The notes under the pieces: model-generated
Told to the model about the DNA's origin: nothing
The model's input: the letters and a program-made list of their open reading frames with translations, nothing else
Databases searched by the model: none
From: Paracoccaceae bacterium
GTDB lineage: Bacteria; Pseudomonadota; Alphaproteobacteria; Rhodobacterales; Rhodobacteraceae
Direction: 5' to 3'
NCBI GenBank assembly: GCA_024742455.1
Contig: JANSYL010000011.1
Span: 1 to 64,000 of the forward strand
DNA: 64,000 bases
Made by a program: the position numbers and the translations under genes
Shown: positions 17,186 through 25,405 of the stretch, one piece after another
Position numbering within the stretch: position 1 is the first letter of the stretch
Layout of the letters: the number at the start of each line of letters is the position of its first letter

Positions 17186-17788
17186 TCAGCGCGTGCAGAA
17201 CGGTTGCGCCGACACCCAGTCGCGGATGTCTTCACGTTTGTGGGACTGGCTGGAATGCATCGGCCCCCAGTCAGCAGCGACACCGCGGTTGCCCTCGGAC
17301 ACCACATTGTCGCGCGGCACGGTAGAGGCCCAGATGCGGAAGGCACAGGACATGTTGGCCGCCCCATCCTGCAATTCCGCCCCCGTCGTCGCCTCGCACC
17401 CGCGGAACCGGGCGGTGGACGGATAGATCTGCACCAGCCCGAACCAGCGGTTGCCCCCGCCCACGACATCGGGGTTCCAGGTGCTTTCGTGGTAGGCCAG
17501 CGATGACATCAGGCCGACCCAGAACTGGCGGCGTTCCTCCAGGTCATTGCGCGCGTAACCGGGGCACCATTCATCGATATCGTCGGGCACCAGCGTCGGC
17601 AGGATGGCGGCATGGCTGTCGAGCGCGGCGAAACTGGCCGCCTCCCAGTCCCGATGTCCGTCCACATGGGCCCAACGCATCGTCACGGGTTCGGCCGGGG
17701 CGCTGGCGAAAGGGTTCGGGATCGCGACACAGCCCGAAAGACAGGTGACGGCGATCAGACAGGACAGGGAAAATCGCATGACGTTCAT
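17186..17788 (-). CDS. Lipoprotein SLT-type lytic transglycosylase-like protein (paralogue 2)
   Basis: A 200-residue lipoprotein: signal with lipobox LSGC (C20), then an SLT-type domain. Candidate catalytic Glu101 lies in LAYHESTWNPD, followed by RWFGLVQIYPSTARF, NRGVAADWGPMHSSQSHKRE and a final cysteine (QPFC), all shared with paralogue 1 at 16257-17099. Predicted to trim peptidoglycan from an outer-membrane anchor. Both genes are on the reverse strand with 86 bases between them. The two copies differ mainly in anchoring (lipid versus signal peptide) and in the linker. Confidence 0.82.
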   Translation of the reverse strand: MNVMRFSLSCLIAVTCLSGCVAIPNPFASAPAEPVTMRWAHVDGHRDWEAASFAALDSHAAILPTLVPDDIDEWCPGYARNDLEERRQFWVGLMSSLAYHESTWNPDVVGGGNRWFGLVQIYPSTARFRGCEATTGAELQDGAANMSCAFRIWASTVPRDNVVSEGNRGVAADWGPMHSSQSHKREDIRDWVSAQPFCTR

Positions 17789-17872
17789 GGAATAGTTTCA
17801 GTGCCGGAACGCTCTGACCGGTTCGGCGGCGGGCTGCAACCCCGTTCGGGGCCCGCCGCACCCCATCGGCGG

Positions 17873-18567
17873 TCAGACGCTGCCGCCCAGAAGATAGACC
17901 CGGAAACTGACCCGCTGATGGCTGAGCTGGCGGATCGCGGTCGCCCGTTCCAGCCAGACATGGCCATCACGCGCGCGGTCCCGCGCCTCCAGCCGGAACC
18001 CCCCGGGCCCGTATTGCGGGCGGATATGGTCACCCGCCTCGGCGCGCAGCGTTGCGTCATCGGTGCGGTCCAGGCTGGCAAAGCCGGGCCCGATGGCCAC
18101 GCGCGCCTCGGCCTCGGTCCAGGGGGTCAGGCGCCGGGCATCATCCCAGGAAAAGCTGCACCGCATCACCGCAATGGCGTCGGCAGGCCAGAGCGCGGCA
18201 TCGTCGGTGCCGGGGCGCAGCGCAGCCACCAGGGGAAACACCACCGGATCGGACGCGGCATGGGCGGCCAGACGGTCACGCGTGTCCAGCCCGTAGCGCG
18301 CGCAATGGATAAGACCCGCAGGCCGGTCTGGACCGGGCGCACCGAAGGCGGCGGTAAGACCCAGAGCATCGGATCGGCGCTGTCGGGCGCCCGCGGGTCA
18401 AGGTCCGACATCCCCGGGGCGATGTCCGCGACCCGGGCGGCCACGGCCTCGCCCCCCAGATGCGCGGCCTCGGCAAGGGCGAAAACGGCACGCCCCTCCA
18501 GCCGGTCCTGCGCCAGAGCGGGACCCGTCAGGGCGAGACATATCAGGGCGATCGACAAACCACGCAT
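17873..18567 (-). pseudogene. Secreted protein gene split by an apparent frameshift
   Basis: Two overlapping frames on the reverse strand read as one protein. The first (start ATG 18567, stop at 18166) gives a signal peptide, MRGLSIALICLALTGPALAQ, and then normal-looking sequence to DLDPRAPDSADP; after that it degenerates into Arg/Pro/Trp-rich shadow sequence. The second frame (open from 18397 to the stop at 17873) continues sensibly with DALGLTAAFGAPGPD, RPAGLIHCARYGLDTRDRLA and ends LLGGSV. The switch lies within about 18310-18397. Either the gene is broken by a one-base indel or the assembly has an error. The product is an unrecognised secreted protein of about 230 residues; no domain identified. 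Confidence 0.65.
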
Positions 18568-18630
18568 CCCCCGCAGGGTAACGCGCCGATGTTCCGGCGC
18601 ACAGCGGGCGACCGTCACGATTTTGGGAAA

Positions 18631-18707
18631 TGGCGCGGTTGACGGGGCTCGAACCCGCGACCCCCGGCGTGACAGGCCGGTACTCTAACCAACTGAGCTA
18701 CAACCGC
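18631..18707 (-). tRNA. tRNA-Asp (anticodon GTC)
   Basis: A 77-base cloverleaf on the reverse strand: acceptor stem GCGGTTG/CAACCGC, discriminator G, encoded CCA at 18631-18633, D-arm TAGCTCAGTTGG, anticodon loop CTGTCAC inside a GGC/GCC-rich stem, and T-loop GGGTTCGAGCCCC. The anticodon GTC reads Asp codons. Confidence 0.96.
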
Positions 18708-18719
18708 GCGTAGCGGGTG

Positions 18720-18747
18720 GGTTAAGGCGTGGCGCCGACAGGGTCAA
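18720..18747 (-). promoter_or_regulatory. Promoter of tRNA-Asp
   Basis: Reverse-strand TTGACC (18742-18747) and TTAACC (18720-18725) are 16 bases apart, placing the start a few bases before the tRNA 5' end at 18707. Confidence 0.5.
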
Positions 18748-18779
18748 GCGGGAAACGCGCAAAGAATGGCGTTTTGCCC

Positions 18780-19769
18780 CTAGCCGCGGCGCACCGGGCG
18801 ATCCTCGGGCGCGGGCTGGCCGCGTTTGCTTTCGCGGGCGAAGACGTAGAGCCCGGCACCTGCGATCAGCGCGATGCCAAACGCCATGACGAGGCCGGGG
18901 ATTTCACCGAAGATCAGCCAGCCCCAGAACACCGCCATCGGAAGCGCCACGTATTCGAAGGGGGCGACGGTGGCAGCCTCGCCGATCTTGTAGGCCTGGC
19001 TCAGGCAATAGCCGATCATCGCCGACATCAGGCCGAGCAGTCCGAATTTCCAGAGATCCTCTGCCACCGGCCATATCCAGGGGCGCAACAGGAAGATCAG
19101 GCTGTCATGCTCCACAAAGGCAAGGAACCGGCCATCGCCCGCCACGAGGAAAAACACCGCGCTGACCACGATGAAGGCGCCCTGGATATAGATCGCCATG
19201 GCCGAGGCGGCGGCACTCACGCCCAGTTTGCGGGTCAGAACCTGCATGCCCGCGTAACAGGCGGCGGCGATGATCGGCAGAAACAGGCTGATCCGGGCGA
19301 TATCGCCCCAATCGACGCCGGGCCCCATCATCACCACGACACCGGCCAGCCCGATGCCGATGGCGGCCAGACGATGACGACCGACCGTTTCACCCAGAAC
19401 GGGGATCGCCAGAAGCGTAATGAAAAGCGGCGCCACGAAGAACAAGGCCGTGGCCGCGCCGAGCGGCATGACCGCGAGGGCTGCGAAAAAGGTCATGTTG
19501 GCGATGACGATCAGACCCGCGCGCAGGGCATGCAGCATCGGCCGGTCGGTTTTCAGCAGGTGCCAGCCGCCTTCGACCCGCAGGAACACCATCGTGGCGA
19601 GGATGCCCACGCAAGATCGGACGAACACCATCTGATGCAAGGGATAGCCACCCGAGAGCAGCTTGATCAGCATGTCGTTGACCGAGATGCAGACCATCGC
19701 CGTGACGATGAAGGCGATGGCGGCAAGGGTTCTGTCGGGCGCAGCCATGGTGGCGGGGCGGGGTGTCAT
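18780..19769 (-). CDS. DMT-superfamily transporter (EamA family)
   Basis: About 329 residues with ten predicted membrane segments in two EamA repeats, the layout of drug/metabolite exporters. Repeat one holds VNDMLIKLLSGGYPLHQMVFVRS; the second repeat includes FEYVALPMAVFWGWLIFGE, a typical EamA stretch. Substrate unknown; amino acids or related metabolites are the usual cargo. The start is uncertain among ATGs at 19778, 19769 and 19748, none with a strong ribosome-binding site. The C-terminal tail is basic and proline-rich. Confidence 0.85.
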   Translation of the reverse strand: MTPRPATMAAPDRTLAAIAFIVTAMVCISVNDMLIKLLSGGYPLHQMVFVRSCVGILATMVFLRVEGGWHLLKTDRPMLHALRAGLIVIANMTFFAALAVMPLGAATALFFVAPLFITLLAIPVLGETVGRHRLAAIGIGLAGVVVMMGPGVDWGDIARISLFLPIIAAACYAGMQVLTRKLGVSAAASAMAIYIQGAFIVVSAVFFLVAGDGRFLAFVEHDSLIFLLRPWIWPVAEDLWKFGLLGLMSAMIGYCLSQAYKIGEAATVAPFEYVALPMAVFWGWLIFGEIPGLVMAFGIALIAGAGLYVFARESKRGQPAPEDRPVRRG

Positions 19770-19811
19770 GGGCGGCACCCTATCCCCGCCGCGACCGGGC
19801 GCAAGCCGCGA

Positions 19812-20750
19812 TCAGCGCGGCGGCAGGGGGATGAACTCGGCGTTGTCGGTCGGCGGCAACTGGAACCGGCCGTTTTCCCAGTCACCTTCGCGCCAGGCCT
19901 CCTTGGCGGCCTCGATCCGTTCCTTCGAGGAGGCCACGAAATTCCACCAGATATAGCGAGGCCCCTCCAGCGTTTCGCCGCCCAGGAGCATCACGCGCGC
20001 ACCCCGGTCCCCGGCGGTCATCGACACCCGGTCACCGGGGCGGAACACCATCATCTGGCCCGGCTCGAAGGTCTGACCGGCGATGGTGACGGACCCCTCC
20101 ACCACATAGGCGCCGCGATCCTCGTGATCGTCGGGCATCGGAAGATGTGCGCCGGGCTTGAGCAGAGCGTCGGCGTAGAACATCTCGGACGCGGTTTTCA
20201 CCGGGGCGCGTTCACCGTAGGCCGATCCGAGGATCAGCCGCAGCTCTTTCCCCTCGCCCTCCATCATCGGCAGGTCGGATTTCCCGGCATGCACGAAACC
20301 CGCCGGATCGTCCTCGGCATCCTTGGGCAGGGCGATCCAGGTCTGGATGCCGAACAGGCTGTAGGGGTTTTTCAGCATCTCGCCATCGACCCGTTCGGAA
20401 TGGGTGATGCCGTGGCCCGCCGTCATCAGGTTCACCGCCCCCGGTTCGATCCATTGATCGGTGCCCAGGCTGTCGCGGTGGTGGAACTTGCCCTTGTAAA
20501 GATAGGTGACCGTGGCCAGCCCGATATGGGGATGCGGGCGGATGTCGATCCCCTGCCCGGTGACGAATTCCGCCGGGCCCATCTGGTCGAAGAAGATGAA
20601 CGGGCCCACCATCTGGCGTTTCGGGGCGGGCAGCGCGCGCCGCACCTCGAAATCGCCCAGATCGCGGGCGCGGGGAACGATCACGGTTTCGATGGCATCG
20701 ACGGCGTCGCCGGTCGGGCAATCGGGGTCAAGCGCGGGGTTCCAGGACAT
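19812..20750 (-). CDS. Pirin family protein
   Basis: A 312-residue double-cupin (pirin) protein. Seen: the metal-binding block DIRPHPHIGLATVTYLYKG (two His), HHRDSLG, and GHGITHSER (further His and Glu ligands) in the N-terminal cupin; the second cupin holds GAYVVEGSVTIAGQ. Some bacterial pirins have quercetin dioxygenase activity, others regulate enzymes; which applies cannot be told here. CAGGAGG precedes the ATG. It lies 42 bases upstream of the DMT transporter on the same strand and may be co-transcribed with it. Confidence 0.93.
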   Translation of the reverse strand: MSWNPALDPDCPTGDAVDAIETVIVPRARDLGDFEVRRALPAPKRQMVGPFIFFDQMGPAEFVTGQGIDIRPHPHIGLATVTYLYKGKFHHRDSLGTDQWIEPGAVNLMTAGHGITHSERVDGEMLKNPYSLFGIQTWIALPKDAEDDPAGFVHAGKSDLPMMEGEGKELRLILGSAYGERAPVKTASEMFYADALLKPGAHLPMPDDHEDRGAYVVEGSVTIAGQTFEPGQMMVFRPGDRVSMTAGDRGARVMLLGGETLEGPRYIWWNFVASSKERIEAAKEAWREGDWENGRFQLPPTDNAEFIPLPPR

Positions 20751-20851
20751 CGGGGGCCTCCTGATGCGATAAAGCGTTGCCCCGTAGATAGACCTGCGCC
20801 GATGCGATATCTATTGCCGAAACGCAGCGCATCTGTGCGCTGTGTCACAGA

Positions 20852-21859
20852 TCATTCTGCGGCCACCATCGGGCGCGGCGCGACATCGGCAAAGGACACC
20901 ATGCGCCCGCCCGCCTCGTCATAAAGCTTCCAGCGCAGGCAGCGCAGACCATCGAGGAAGGTGATCTTTTCAGACCTGAGCAGCCCCCGCGCCTCAAGCG
21001 CCTCATGCGCCTCCTTCAGGCGATAGCCGGGGATCTTGGCGTTCAGGTGGTGCAGGTCATGATAGCCGATATTCAGCATCGCCAGGTCGAAGAAAGGGCC
21101 CCAGTCCAGCACCGCCGACCCTTCCAGCGCGGCAGTTTCGAAATCCAGTTCCGGCTTGGTGCCCCAATTGATGTTCTCGAAATTATGCACGACATAGGGA
21201 ATGAGCGACCCGAAGGGCGTGGCGACATAGACGATGGCCAGCCACACGGCCAGGCCTGGCCAGCCCGCCACGCTCCAGATCGCAAGCAGGATCGCGGCGA
21301 TCATCGCGTTGTGCAGCACCAGGTCCCACCAGCCCACGCGCAACCCGTAAAGCGGCAGACGCCGGAAAACCGTGTAAAGCAGGAACGGCCCCACCAGGAT
21401 CAGCGTCACGGGGCTGCGGTAGAGGCGATAGCCGAGCCGTTTCAGCGGACTGGCGGCGTGCCATTCATCGACCGTCATCACCTTGATCTCGAAGGTGTCG
21501 CGACGGTCCAGATCGCTGACATGGGTATGGTGAAGGTTATGGATGTGGCGCGTGGCGCGGTAGGGCGTCATCGCGATGGGCGACAGCAGCGTGCCGATGA
21601 TGTCATTGACCCGGCGCGAGGAAAAGAACGACCCGTGCAGGCAGTCATGCTGGATCATGTAGAGCCGCAGGCCCGACCCCGAGGCCAGCACGATCGCGGG
21701 GACCATGACCCACCATGTGCCGATGGCCGCGATGGCGGTGATCAGACCCGCAAGGTAAAGCGCAAAGGTGAACGACACCTCGACCCAGGCACGCCGGTCA
21801 TCGGCATGGGCGAATTCGCGCGCGGCCGCGCGCAGCGACGGTGCATGGGTTGCGGACAT
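20852..21859 (-). CDS. Membrane fatty acid desaturase family protein
   Basis: A 335-residue integral membrane di-iron desaturase/hydroxylase. Seen: the three histidine boxes HDCLH (about residues 69-73), HNLHH (about 105-109) and HDLHH (about 265-269), with hydrophobic segments between. Expected to oxidise an acyl chain or a related lipid in the inner membrane with O2; substrate and position are not readable. A 14-base palindrome (CTGGCA-GT-TGCCAG, 21874-21887) lies just upstream of the start and could be an operator. An inverted repeat (20831-20852) follows the coding end. Confidence 0.9.
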   Translation of the reverse strand: MSATHAPSLRAAAREFAHADDRRAWVEVSFTFALYLAGLITAIAAIGTWWVMVPAIVLASGSGLRLYMIQHDCLHGSFFSSRRVNDIIGTLLSPIAMTPYRATRHIHNLHHTHVSDLDRRDTFEIKVMTVDEWHAASPLKRLGYRLYRSPVTLILVGPFLLYTVFRRLPLYGLRVGWWDLVLHNAMIAAILLAIWSVAGWPGLAVWLAIVYVATPFGSLIPYVVHNFENINWGTKPELDFETAALEGSAVLDWGPFFDLAMLNIGYHDLHHLNAKIPGYRLKEAHEALEARGLLRSEKITFLDGLRCLRWKLYDEAGGRMVSFADVAPRPMVAAE

Positions 21860-22194
21860 ACCCTATCCCCAGGCTGGCAGTTGCCAGTGATACGATAGAA
21901 CGATCGCCCCGGCGTGCAACACCCGGGTGCGGGCCACCGCTAAAGTGTTGCATTCGTTCATCAGATTCAGCGCGAGGGTCAACAATCCGCCGCCAGGAAC
22001 GCCATCGTTTCTACAAAACGATTGCAGCATGGCAGCGTGACGCGCAGGGAGGCATCCTTGCGTTCAGCAAAGAGCCCTTGGTCCGTGCGGCCGGCCGCTG
22101 TTGCTTCAGTTGCTCTTATCGTTTTCATTCCGAAAACGATTGTCGCATGGAACCGGTGTGCTTGGGGCCGTCGCTTGGCCTCGCAAAGAGCCTT
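21860..22194. other. 335-base non-coding gap downstream of tRNA-Val
   Basis: No convincing gene. It holds the short palindrome before the desaturase gene (21874-21887) and two diverged copies of a roughly 115-base unit described as a separate repeat. The short frames here have no ribosome-binding sites or sensible composition. Confidence 0.7.

Positions 22195-22198
<4 letters not shown>
22004..22198 (-). repeat. Tandem hairpin unit continuing from the tRNA-Val 3' end
   Basis: On the reverse strand ACCAAAGGCTCTTTGC (22183-22198, its first four bases belong to the tRNA 3' end) is repeated as ACCAAGGGCTCTTTGC (22067-22082), 116 bases later. Each is followed at a like distance by a palindrome: ATCGTTTTC-N5-GAAAACGAT (22118-22140) and ATCGTTT-N5-AAACGAT (22004-22022), each with CATGC next to it. 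A diverged tandem duplication, perhaps a small RNA or processed tRNA trailer. Confidence 0.7.
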
Positions 22199-22270
<72 letters not shown>

Positions 22271-22292
22271 GACGGTCCCGAGGGGCCACCTT

Positions 22293-22321
22293 GATCTAAC
22301 GGGCCGGACGCAGGCGTGCAA
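22293..22321 (-). promoter_or_regulatory. Promoter of tRNA-Val(TAC)
   Basis: Reverse-strand TTGCAC (22316-22321) and TAGATC (22293-22298) with a 17-base spacer; the start would be about 15 bases before the tRNA. Confidence 0.45.
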
Positions 22322-22336
22322 GACGGCACCCGGCCC

Positions 22337-22819
22337 ATGGGACAGCCCCGGATGCCAATCTTCGATCCCACCGCCCACCAGACCCATGCATCGCGCGGCT
22401 TCGCCGAATTCGCGGTGGGGGAAGTGTTTCGCGCCCCGTCCCGCACCATGACCGAAGGCGTTTTCGCTGCGTTCCAGGCGGCATCGGGCGACAATCACCC
22501 GATCCATTATGACCGCGCCTATCTGGCACGGTTGGGGCACCGGGACCTGATGGCGCATGGCTACCAGACCCTGATCCAGGCCGCGATCGGGGCCAGCCCC
22601 CTTGCCCACCAGATGGGCGAGGCGCTGATCGGGTTCATTGCACAATCCTCGCGGTTTCTGGCCCCGGTCCATTGCGGCGACACGCTGTATCCGGCCTTCG
22701 AGATCACGGACCTGACGCGGCAGGCGACGACCGGGGTGATGACCGTGGCGGTGACGATCCACAACCAGGACGGCGTGCTGGTCTGCGACGGATCGCAAAG
22801 CTACCTGATGCGGCTTTAG
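22337..22819 (+). CDS. MaoC family dehydratase
   Basis: A 160-residue single hot-dog hydratase-2/MaoC protein that hydrates or dehydrates an enoyl-CoA-type substrate. Seen: the catalytic motif with Asp and His in ASGDNHPIHYDRAYL (about residues 47-61), followed by LGHRDLMAHGYQTL. The start is uncertain: ATGs at 22316, 22337 and 22352 are all possible and none has a clear ribosome-binding site. Convergent with the histidine phosphatase gene, overlapping by four bases. Confidence 0.88.
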   Translation: MGQPRMPIFDPTAHQTHASRGFAEFAVGEVFRAPSRTMTEGVFAAFQAASGDNHPIHYDRAYLARLGHRDLMAHGYQTLIQAAIGASPLAHQMGEALIGFIAQSSRFLAPVHCGDTLYPAFEITDLTRQATTGVMTVAVTIHNQDGVLVCDGSQSYLMRL

Positions 22820-23385
22820 GCGATCAGGCGGGCCTGCCCGTCGCGGATGTGGTGGATCACGCCCTGCCCGCCCGGCAGATCGGCAAGGGCGTGGGGCGGC
22901 AGGCCAAGCGCAAGACAGCGCAACACGCGCGAGGTCAGGCCGTGGGTGACCAGGATGGCCGGACCGTCGAGATCATCGAGCGCCGCACGGCATCGTGCCG
23001 CCATCGCCTCCAGCGTCTCGCCGCCGGGGGCGGCGAATTTCCAGTGATGTGCATCGGCGGCCGTGGCGATATCGGGCCGGGCGGCGGCCAGATCGGCAAT
23101 CAGCGCCCCGGTCCAGTCCCCCAGATCGACCTCCATCAACCGTGCATCCAGCAGGATCGGGCGCCCAGGCAAGGCGATCTCGGCCGTGGTCAGGGCCCGC
23201 GGCGACGGGCTGGCACGCAGCGGCAGGTTGCCGACCCCGGCCGCCGCAAGCAACGCGCCCTGCCGCGCGGCCTGCGCGCGCCCGGTCGCGGTCAGCGGGC
23301 TGTCGGCGCGGCCCTGAAGGCGGCCCTCGGCATTCCAGACGGTTTCGCCGTGGCGCAGGATGTAGAGCTCGGGCACAGCCGTCAC
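22816..23385 (-). CDS. Histidine phosphatase (phosphoglycerate-mutase-like)
   Basis: A 189-residue member of the histidine phosphatase superfamily. Seen: LRHGETVWNAEGRLQGRADS near the N terminus, with the RHG phospho-accepting His, and VTHGLTSRVL near the C terminus with the second catalytic His. It could be a small-molecule phosphatase (for example CobC-like); the substrate cannot be read. Starts at a GTG; another GTG three codons on is possible. It lies between two tRNA-Val genes on the same strand. Confidence 0.9.
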   Translation of the reverse strand: MTAVPELYILRHGETVWNAEGRLQGRADSPLTATGRAQAARQGALLAAAGVGNLPLRASPSPRALTTAEIALPGRPILLDARLMEVDLGDWTGALIADLAAARPDIATAADAHHWKFAAPGGETLEAMAARCRAALDDLDGPAILVTHGLTSRVLRCLALGLPPHALADLPGGQGVIHHIRDGQARLIA

Positions 23386-23426
23386 CGTTCAGCCCGCCCC
23401 ACCGGGGGCCACATCGAGAAGGGAAA

Positions 23427-23501
23427 TGGTGGGTGATGAGAGATTTGAACTCCCGACATCTTCGATGTGAACGAAGCGCTCTACCACTGAGCTAATCACC
23501 C
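23427..23501 (-). tRNA. tRNA-Val (anticodon CAC)
   Basis: A 75-base cloverleaf: acceptor GGGTGAT/ATCACCC, discriminator A, encoded CCA at 23427-23429, anticodon stem CTTCG/CGAAG with loop TTCACAT (anticodon CAC), T-loop GAGTTCAAATCTC. Its 5' end is 13 bases past the stop of the HU-like gene, so it may be processed from that transcript. Confidence 0.96.
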
Positions 23502-23514
23502 TTGGGCCGGTCGT

Positions 23515-23985
23515 TTAGCCCTCTGCGTCCTTGTCCGCAAGACCTGACGCGCCGCCATCCTGCGCGGCCGGGCGGCGGATCTTGGCGGTCAGCACGCTGG
23601 CCGAGCCCGAGCCTTTGCGCGCCTTGATGACGATCTTTCCCAGAGGGGGCAGGATCACCATATCGCGCGCGTCAAGCGCGGCGCCGAGCTCGTCAAGCAC
23701 GAGGTCCAGAACCTCCTTGACCTCGGACCGTTTGAGCGCGCTGCGCGCCGCGACCGCGCCGATCAGGTCGGGACGGCGAAAGGTGCCATCGGCGCCATCG
23801 GGTTCCGCCTGATCGGGCGCCGTGCCCGAGACCAGCGACACGACCGAGGCCGAGGCGGCGGAGGCGGAGGCGGGCACGTCAGGTGCGGCATCGGTCGGTT
23901 CCGCCGGGCGCGCGCGCCGCTTCGCGGTGGGGCCTGCCGGCGTCGCCTTGCGGGGCGGGGTGGTGGGTTTGGTCGGTTTCGCCAT
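23515..23985 (-). CDS. HU-family DNA-binding protein with a long Ala/Pro/Lys tail
   Basis: A 156-residue protein. The C-terminal part (about residues 66-145) fits an HU/IHF domain: RRPDLIGAVAARSALKRSEV, LDLVLDELGAALDARDMVIL, then PPLGKIVIKARKG and a basic end, where the beta arms would grip DNA. The first 65 residues are low complexity, rich in Lys, Pro, Thr and Ala (MAKPTKPTTPPRKATP, AKRRARPAEP), like a histone H1-type tail. The ATG at 23985 is chosen because this basic tail begins there. Probably a nucleoid protein. The reverse-strand tRNA-Val(CAC) follows directly. Confidence 0.82.
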   Translation of the reverse strand: MAKPTKPTTPPRKATPAGPTAKRRARPAEPTDAAPDVPASASAASASVVSLVSGTAPDQAEPDGADGTFRRPDLIGAVAARSALKRSEVKEVLDLVLDELGAALDARDMVILPPLGKIVIKARKGSGSASVLTAKIRRPAAQDGGASGLADKDAEG

Positions 23986-24069
23986 GATCTGTCCTGTCTG
24001 CCCGGTGCTTGTGTGCTGCGATCCCGGGCATCGGCCCGGGGCGCTGCGCGTTTTCACGGGAGGCTAACG

Positions 24070-24092
24070 AAAAACCCGCCTTGCGGCTAGGG
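24070..24092 (-). terminator. Terminator of the polysaccharide deacetylase gene
   Basis: On the reverse strand CCC-TA-GCC, a GCAA tetraloop and GGC-GGG form a short bulged stem directly followed by TTTTT. It begins 16 bases after the stop of the deacetylase gene. Confidence 0.6.
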
Positions 24093-24107
24093 TGCAGGGG
24101 GCGCCGA

Positions 24108-24872
24108 TCAGGACTGACCTGCCAGCCGGAGATTGCGCCGGTCCCACCGGGGCCAGCCCATCAGTTCCGACAGCGTGACACATTCCAATCCGCGCGCGGC
24201 CAGCCCGTCGATGGTGGCGGGCATGGCGCGTACCGTCGGGCCATGAATGTCATGGGACAGCACCACCGCGCCCGGGTGGCTGCCATTCACGATACGCTGC
24301 GCCACCACGGAACTGCCCGGCCGCATCCAGTCCTGCGGATCAACCGACCAGAGCACCGTCGCCATGTTGCGCGTGTTGTAAAGCAACGCCGCCTGCCGCG
24401 CGGTGATGTTGCCATAGGGCGGGCGCATGGTGACGGGGGGGCGGCCCACCGTGTCGTAGATCACCTGGTTGGTGCGGTCGATTTCCGACAGGAACGCGGT
24501 ATCGCCGTAGCCATAGAGGCTTGGATGCGACCAGGTGTGATTGCCGATCTCATGCCCCTCGGCCACGATCCGCTGCATGATGGCGGCGTGGCGCGCGACG
24601 CGGTTGCCGATGACGTAGAAGGTGGCCCGCACCCCGCGTGCCGCCAGAATATCGAGCAAGGCCGGGGTCAGGCTGTGATGGGGGCCGTCATCGAAGGTCA
24701 GCGCCACTTGCGGACGGGATGTGGCCACCCGTGTGATGATGGTGCCGGGGCTTTGCGGAAGATCCTCGGGAAGCGCGATCTGATAGCCCTGCGCGGCGCC
24801 GGGCAGCGCAAGACCGGGCGCGGCCAGGGCCGCCGCCCCGGAGATCATGAAATGTCGGCGGGCAAGGGCCAT
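24108..24872 (-). CDS. Exported polysaccharide deacetylase (NodB family)
   Basis: A 254-residue carbohydrate esterase 4 protein that removes acetyl groups from an amino-sugar polymer. Seen: a twin-arginine-like signal (ARRHFMISGAAALA), motif 1 TFDDGPHHSLTPAL (Asp-Asp, catalytic base and metal ligand), motif 2 GHEIGNHTWSHPSL (two His metal ligands), motif 3 RPPYGNIT. Complete catalytic set, so likely active. Substrate could be peptidoglycan or an exopolysaccharide. No neighbouring polymer genes point to one. Followed by a terminator. Confidence 0.92.
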   Translation of the reverse strand: MALARRHFMISGAAALAAPGLALPGAAQGYQIALPEDLPQSPGTIITRVATSRPQVALTFDDGPHHSLTPALLDILAARGVRATFYVIGNRVARHAAIMQRIVAEGHEIGNHTWSHPSLYGYGDTAFLSEIDRTNQVIYDTVGRPPVTMRPPYGNITARQAALLYNTRNMATVLWSVDPQDWMRPGSSVVAQRIVNGSHPGAVVLSHDIHGPTVRAMPATIDGLAARGLECVTLSELMGWPRWDRRNLRLAGQS

Positions 24873-25129
24873 GGGTTCCGACTCAGGTTCTACGCACCTC
24901 TACGCTGCCCGGAGTTTCAGGGCGAAACCATGGCGAAACCCTGCAGGTGCAAAGACCGAAGCGGACCGAGGTGTTGCAGCAACAGCCACCCGACCGGAAA
25001 ACCGATGCAAGCCTGCAACAATTACGGAGGCAGATCATCTGCACCCTGTGCAGACGCACCGGGCTTGGGAATCATTCCGGGTTGTGCGCATCGCTGCCCG
25101 AGGCGCGCGAAAAACCTGGGGAAAACATC

Positions 25130-25315
25130 ATGAAGACATTCGTTCTTGCGGCGGTCGCCGCCTTCGCATTCGGCACCACCGCCGCGCTTGCCGGTGGCGC
25201 CGCGCCCGCCATGCCCGCCGAGGTGGTGATCGCCGATACCGGCAACAGCAATGACGGCATCCTCGTGCCGATCATGGCGGTGATCCTGTTCGGGCTGGCG
25301 CTGGCGTCGGACTGA
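25130..25315 (+). CDS. 61-residue secreted or membrane peptide
   Basis: A 61-residue protein: a signal peptide (MKTFVLAAVAAFAFGTTAALA), a short acidic/polar stretch (PAEVVIADTGNSNDG), and a hydrophobic C-terminal segment (ILVPIMAVILFGLALASD). GGGG lies eight bases before the ATG. The family is unrecognised; similar small Ala-rich peptides with a C-terminal membrane segment are, as I recall, common in Rhodobacteraceae. The open frame runs upstream to 24947, but that part is shadow-like. The 257 bases before it (24873-25129) show no other gene. Confidence 0.7.
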   Translation: MKTFVLAAVAAFAFGTTAALAGGAAPAMPAEVVIADTGNSNDGILVPIMAVILFGLALASD

Positions 25316-25352
25316 GGCTTATCGCACAGCGCCTGTCCGGCCGGTTGACCTG

Positions 25353-25383
25353 AAAAAAAACGGCGCCCGGGGGTCCGGACGCC
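25353..25383 (-). terminator. Terminator of lon
   Basis: Reverse strand: GGCGTCCGG, loop ACCC, CCGGGCGCC (one G-U pair) then a run of eight T. It begins 23 bases after the lon stop. Confidence 0.88.
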
Positions 25384-25405
25384 GCCATGGCCCTATGCGG
25401 GCCGG

